From an uncultured Burkholderiales bacterium (GTDB taxonomy: Bacteria > Pseudomonadota > Gammaproteobacteria > Burkholderiales > Burkholderiaceae_D): 16,446 nucleotides of DNA. The position numbers and the translations under genes were made by a program. Below the pieces are notes generated by a model. The model had not been told where the DNA came from. It worked only from the letters and a program-made list of their open reading frames with translations, and did no database searches. This document shows positions 14,329 through 16,446 of the stretch, piece after piece (the first letter of the stretch is position 1; each line of letters begins with the position of its first letter). Where the stretch lies: contig CALMOR010000035.1 of NCBI GenBank assembly GCA_937872165.1, positions 9,354 through 25,799 on the forward strand, given 5' to 3'.

Positions 14329-15252
14329 TCAGACCCATGCCCGCGGCACGAGGTAACGCTCGGTCAGCAGCGCTTCCGGACTGCCCGCCGCGGGTCTGAC
14401 GTCGTAACGCCACGCGGCCGTCGGCGGCATCGACATGAGGATCGACTCGGTGCGGCCTCCCGACTGCAGGCCGAACAGCGTGCCGCGATCGAAGACGAGG
14501 TTGAACTCGACGTAACGCCCGCGACGCAGCGCCTGCCAGTGGCGCTGCGCGTCATTGAAGGGCAGACCCCTGCGGCGCTCGAGGATCGGCAGGTAGGCCG
14601 GCAGGAACGCGTCGCCGACGGCACGCATCATCGCGAAGCAGTCGTCGAAGGGCAGCGCGTTGAAGTCGTCGAAGAAGATGCCGCCGACGCCGCGCATCTC
14701 GTTGCGATGCTTCAGATGGAAGTAGCGATCGCACCAGTCCTTGAAGCGCGGATGCAGGTCCTCGCCGAACGGTAGCAGCGCGTCGCGGCAGGTGCGATGG
14801 AAGTGGACGGCATCGTCGTCGTAACCATACGCGGGGGTGAGGTCCATGCCGCCGCCGAACCACCAGATGGCGGGCGCGTCGGGCGCGGACGCCGGGGGTC
14901 GTGCGATGAAGAAGCGCACGTTCAGATGGACGGTGGGCGCCTGCGGATTGCGCGGATGGAGCACCAGCGAAACGCCCATCGCGTCGAAGCCGCGACCTGC
15001 GAGCTCCGGCCGGGCCTGCGTCGCCGACGCAGGCATGGTCCGCCCGTCGACGTTCGAGAAGCCGACCCCGCCGCGTTCGAGCACGGCACCGTCCTCGAGG
15101 ATGCAGGTCACGCCCTGTCCGCCGAGCGGTTCGCCGGCGGCCTTGGTCCAGCGATCGGTCTCGAAGCGCCCCCCGTCGATCGCTTCGAGTGAGCCCACGA
15201 TGCGCCGCTGCAGCGAGCGCAGGTAGGCCTCGACCGCGGCGACGTCGATCAA
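14329..15252 (-). CDS. hemF: Oxygen-dependent coproporphyrinogen III oxidase
   Basis: HemF oxidatively decarboxylates coproporphyrinogen III to protoporphyrinogen IX in heme synthesis using O2. The 307-residue product (E. coli: 299) has VHLNVRFF (108-115), WFGGGMDLTPAYGYD (131-145), KHRNEMRGVGGIFFDDF (181-197) and RYVEFNLVFDRGTLFGL. I chose a TTG start at 15252, because no ATG or GTG precedes the conserved N-terminal helix (AYLRSLQRRIVGSLE) in a suitable place and the TTGA overlaps the purD stop. The enzyme's need for O2 implies aerobic growth capacity. The next gene, nadD, starts 28 bp on. Confidence 0.95.
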   Translation of the reverse strand: MIDVAAVEAYLRSLQRRIVGSLEAIDGGRFETDRWTKAAGEPLGGQGVTCILEDGAVLERGGVGFSNVDGRTMPASATQARPELAGRGFDAMGVSLVLHPRNPQAPTVHLNVRFFIARPPASAPDAPAIWWFGGGMDLTPAYGYDDDAVHFHRTCRDALLPFGEDLHPRFKDWCDRYFHLKHRNEMRGVGGIFFDDFNALPFDDCFAMMRAVGDAFLPAYLPILERRRGLPFNDAQRHWQALRRGRYVEFNLVFDRGTLFGLQSGGRTESILMSMPPTAAWRYDVRPAAGSPEALLTERYLVPRAWV

Positions 15253-16446
15253 GACCGTTCGGCGCCGCCGCGGGCGCGGGGCCCCGCCGCGCGCCAGCCG
15301 ATGTCGTGCCGGAACTGCATCCCGTCGAAGGCGATCGTCTCGACGAGCTCGTACGCGCGCTTCTGCGCCATCTTCACGCTGTCGCCCAACGTCGTCACGC
15401 CGAGCACGCGACCGCCGTCGGTGACGAAGTCCTCGTCGCGCCGCGCCGTGCCCGCGTGGAAGACCATCGCGTCGTCGTTCCCGGTCTTCGGCAGACCCCG
15501 GATGACATCGCCCCTCCGCGGGGCGTCGGGATAGCCGTCGCTCGCCATGACGACGGTCAACGCGGTGCGCCGGTCCCATTCGATCTCGACGCTGTCGAGC
15601 TTCGTGGCGAGCGCGGCTTCGAGGACGGGCACGAGGTCGGACTTCATCCGCATCACGATCGGCTGCGTCTCCGGGTCACCCATGCGGGCGTTGAAGTCGA
15701 CGACGCGCGGCTGACGGTGGCCGGCGATCATCAGGCCGACGTAGAGGAAGCCGGTGAAGGGTCGTCCCTCGGCGGCCATGCCGGCGAGCGTCGGCCGCAC
15801 GATCTGCTGCATCACCCGGGCATGCACGTCGGGCGTCACGATCGGCGCCGGCGAGTACGCGCCCATGCCGCCGGTGTTCGGTCCGAGGTCGCCGTCCAGA
15901 AGACGCTTGTGATCCTGTGCGCTCGCGAACGGCACGGCGTTCCTGCCGTCGCAGATCGCGAAGAAGCTCGCTTCCTCGCCGTCGAGGAAGCCTTCGATCA
16001 CGAGCCGCGCGCCCTGCGCGTCGGCCGGCAGCCATCGATCGATCGCGCGGTGCGCCTCGTCGGCGTCCATCGCGACGACGACGCCCTTGCCCGCCGCGAG
16101 CCCGTCGGCCTTGACGACGACCGGCGTCGAAGGTCTCGCCGCGAACTCGGCATCGACATGCCCGTGCGCTTCGCCCGCTTCGTCGAATGTCCGGTGAGGC
16201 GCCGTCGGAATGCCGTGACGCTGCATGAAGGCCTTCGCGAAGTCCTTCGACCATTCGAGTTCGGCCGCGGCCTTCGTCGGCCCGAAGATGCGCAGGTTCA
16301 TCGAGCGGAACAGGTCGACGATGCCGTCGGCCAGCGCCGCGTCCGGCCCGACGACGGTGAGCGCGATCTTCTCGCGTTCGGCGAAGGCCGCGAGGACACC
16401 GGGGTCGCCGCTCGGAAAGTTCGACAGGCGCTTGTCGAGCGAAGTC
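15249..16446 (-). CDS. purD: Phosphoribosylamine-glycine ligase, N-terminus outside the window
   Basis: PurD is the ATP-grasp enzyme of the second step of purine synthesis, forming GAR from phosphoribosylamine and glycine. The frame is open to the right edge: bases 16302-16445 encode TSLDKRLSNF...REKIALTVVGPDAALADG, which continues into LRIFGPTKAAAELE. The methionine at 16301 is therefore internal and about 30 residues of the start are missing, judged against E. coli (429). Visible ATP-grasp features are VVKADGLAAGKGVVVA, the glycine-rich LGPNTGGMGAYSP and the metal-binding NARMGDPETQ. The stop overlaps the hemF TTG as TTGA. It is the first visible gene of the operon. Confidence 0.97.
   Translation of the reverse strand, partial: TSLDKRLSNFPSGDPGVLAAFAEREKIALTVVGPDAALADGIVDLFRSMNLRIFGPTKAAAELEWSKDFAKAFMQRHGIPTAPHRTFDEAGEAHGHVDAEFAARPSTPVVVKADGLAAGKGVVVAMDADEAHRAIDRWLPADAQGARLVIEGFLDGEEASFFAICDGRNAVPFASAQDHKRLLDGDLGPNTGGMGAYSPAPIVTPDVHARVMQQIVRPTLAGMAAEGRPFTGFLYVGLMIAGHRQPRVVDFNARMGDPETQPIVMRMKSDLVPVLEAALATKLDSVEIEWDRRTALTVVMASDGYPDAPRRGDVIRGLPKTGNDDAMVFHAGTARRDEDFVTDGGRVLGVTTLGDSVKMAQKRAYELVETIAFDGMQFRHDIGWRAAGPRARGGAERS

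Noticed and set aside
12567..14399. Plus-strand open frame of about 610 codons across rlmH, rsfS and nadD
   Set aside because: Three recognised genes occupy the other strand; the frame has no motif or ribosome-binding site and spans gene boundaries.

Overview
This is a high-GC stretch of an ordinary bacterial chromosome, almost certainly from a betaproteobacterium. Two gene orders I know from that class support this: rne divergent from an rluC-HAD phosphatase-Rieske-S49 peptidase operon, and purD-hemF-nadD-rsfS-rlmH-maf-rng running in one direction. The protein sequences fit as well, for example the RNase E, RNase G, RlmH and MoaA termini. The genus cannot be fixed from the sequence alone. 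There are no mobile elements, rRNA or tRNA genes, or CRISPR arrays that I can see.

Layout from left to right. (1) 74-1102 (+) is a secreted zinc-dependent hydrolase of the phospholipase C / S1-P1 nuclease fold. (2) 1202-6389 (-) is one block read as rne, then a 2-oxoglutarate/Fe(II) oxygenase, then moaA (molybdenum cofactor step 1). The last two overlap by 4 bp, and a palindrome sits just after the rne stop. (3) 6390-7106 is a 717-bp divergent intergenic region. It holds a consensus -10 box for rne and several inverted repeats that would fold in the rne leader RNA. (4) 7107-10335 (+) is rluC, a phosphoglycolate-phosphatase-like HAD enzyme, a small Rieske protein and a membrane-anchored S49 (SppA-type) peptidase, packed with 4-bp overlaps. 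(5) 10352-16446 (-) is a seven-gene operon, purD (cut by the window edge), hemF, nadD, rsfS, rlmH, maf and rng, converging on (4).

The theme is RNA and ribosome maintenance. Two paralogous endoribonucleases (RNase E and RNase G), a 23S pseudouridine synthase (RluC), a 23S methyltransferase (RlmH) and the ribosomal silencing factor (RsfS) sit beside NAD, purine, heme and molybdopterin biosynthesis genes. Nearly every junction inside the operons is an ATGA, GTGA or TTGA overlap or a very short gap, so translational coupling is likely.

I found no new multi-gene system. The feature most worth study is the roughly 620-nt predicted rne leader. It carries a two-tier stem-loop (6480-6525), a bulged long stem (6542-6607), a perfect 9-bp tetraloop hairpin (6687-6708) and further upstream stems. 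It looks like a betaproteobacterial counterpart of the enterobacterial rne 5' UTR sensor that lets RNase E control its own mRNA. That function is inferred from position and structure, not shown.
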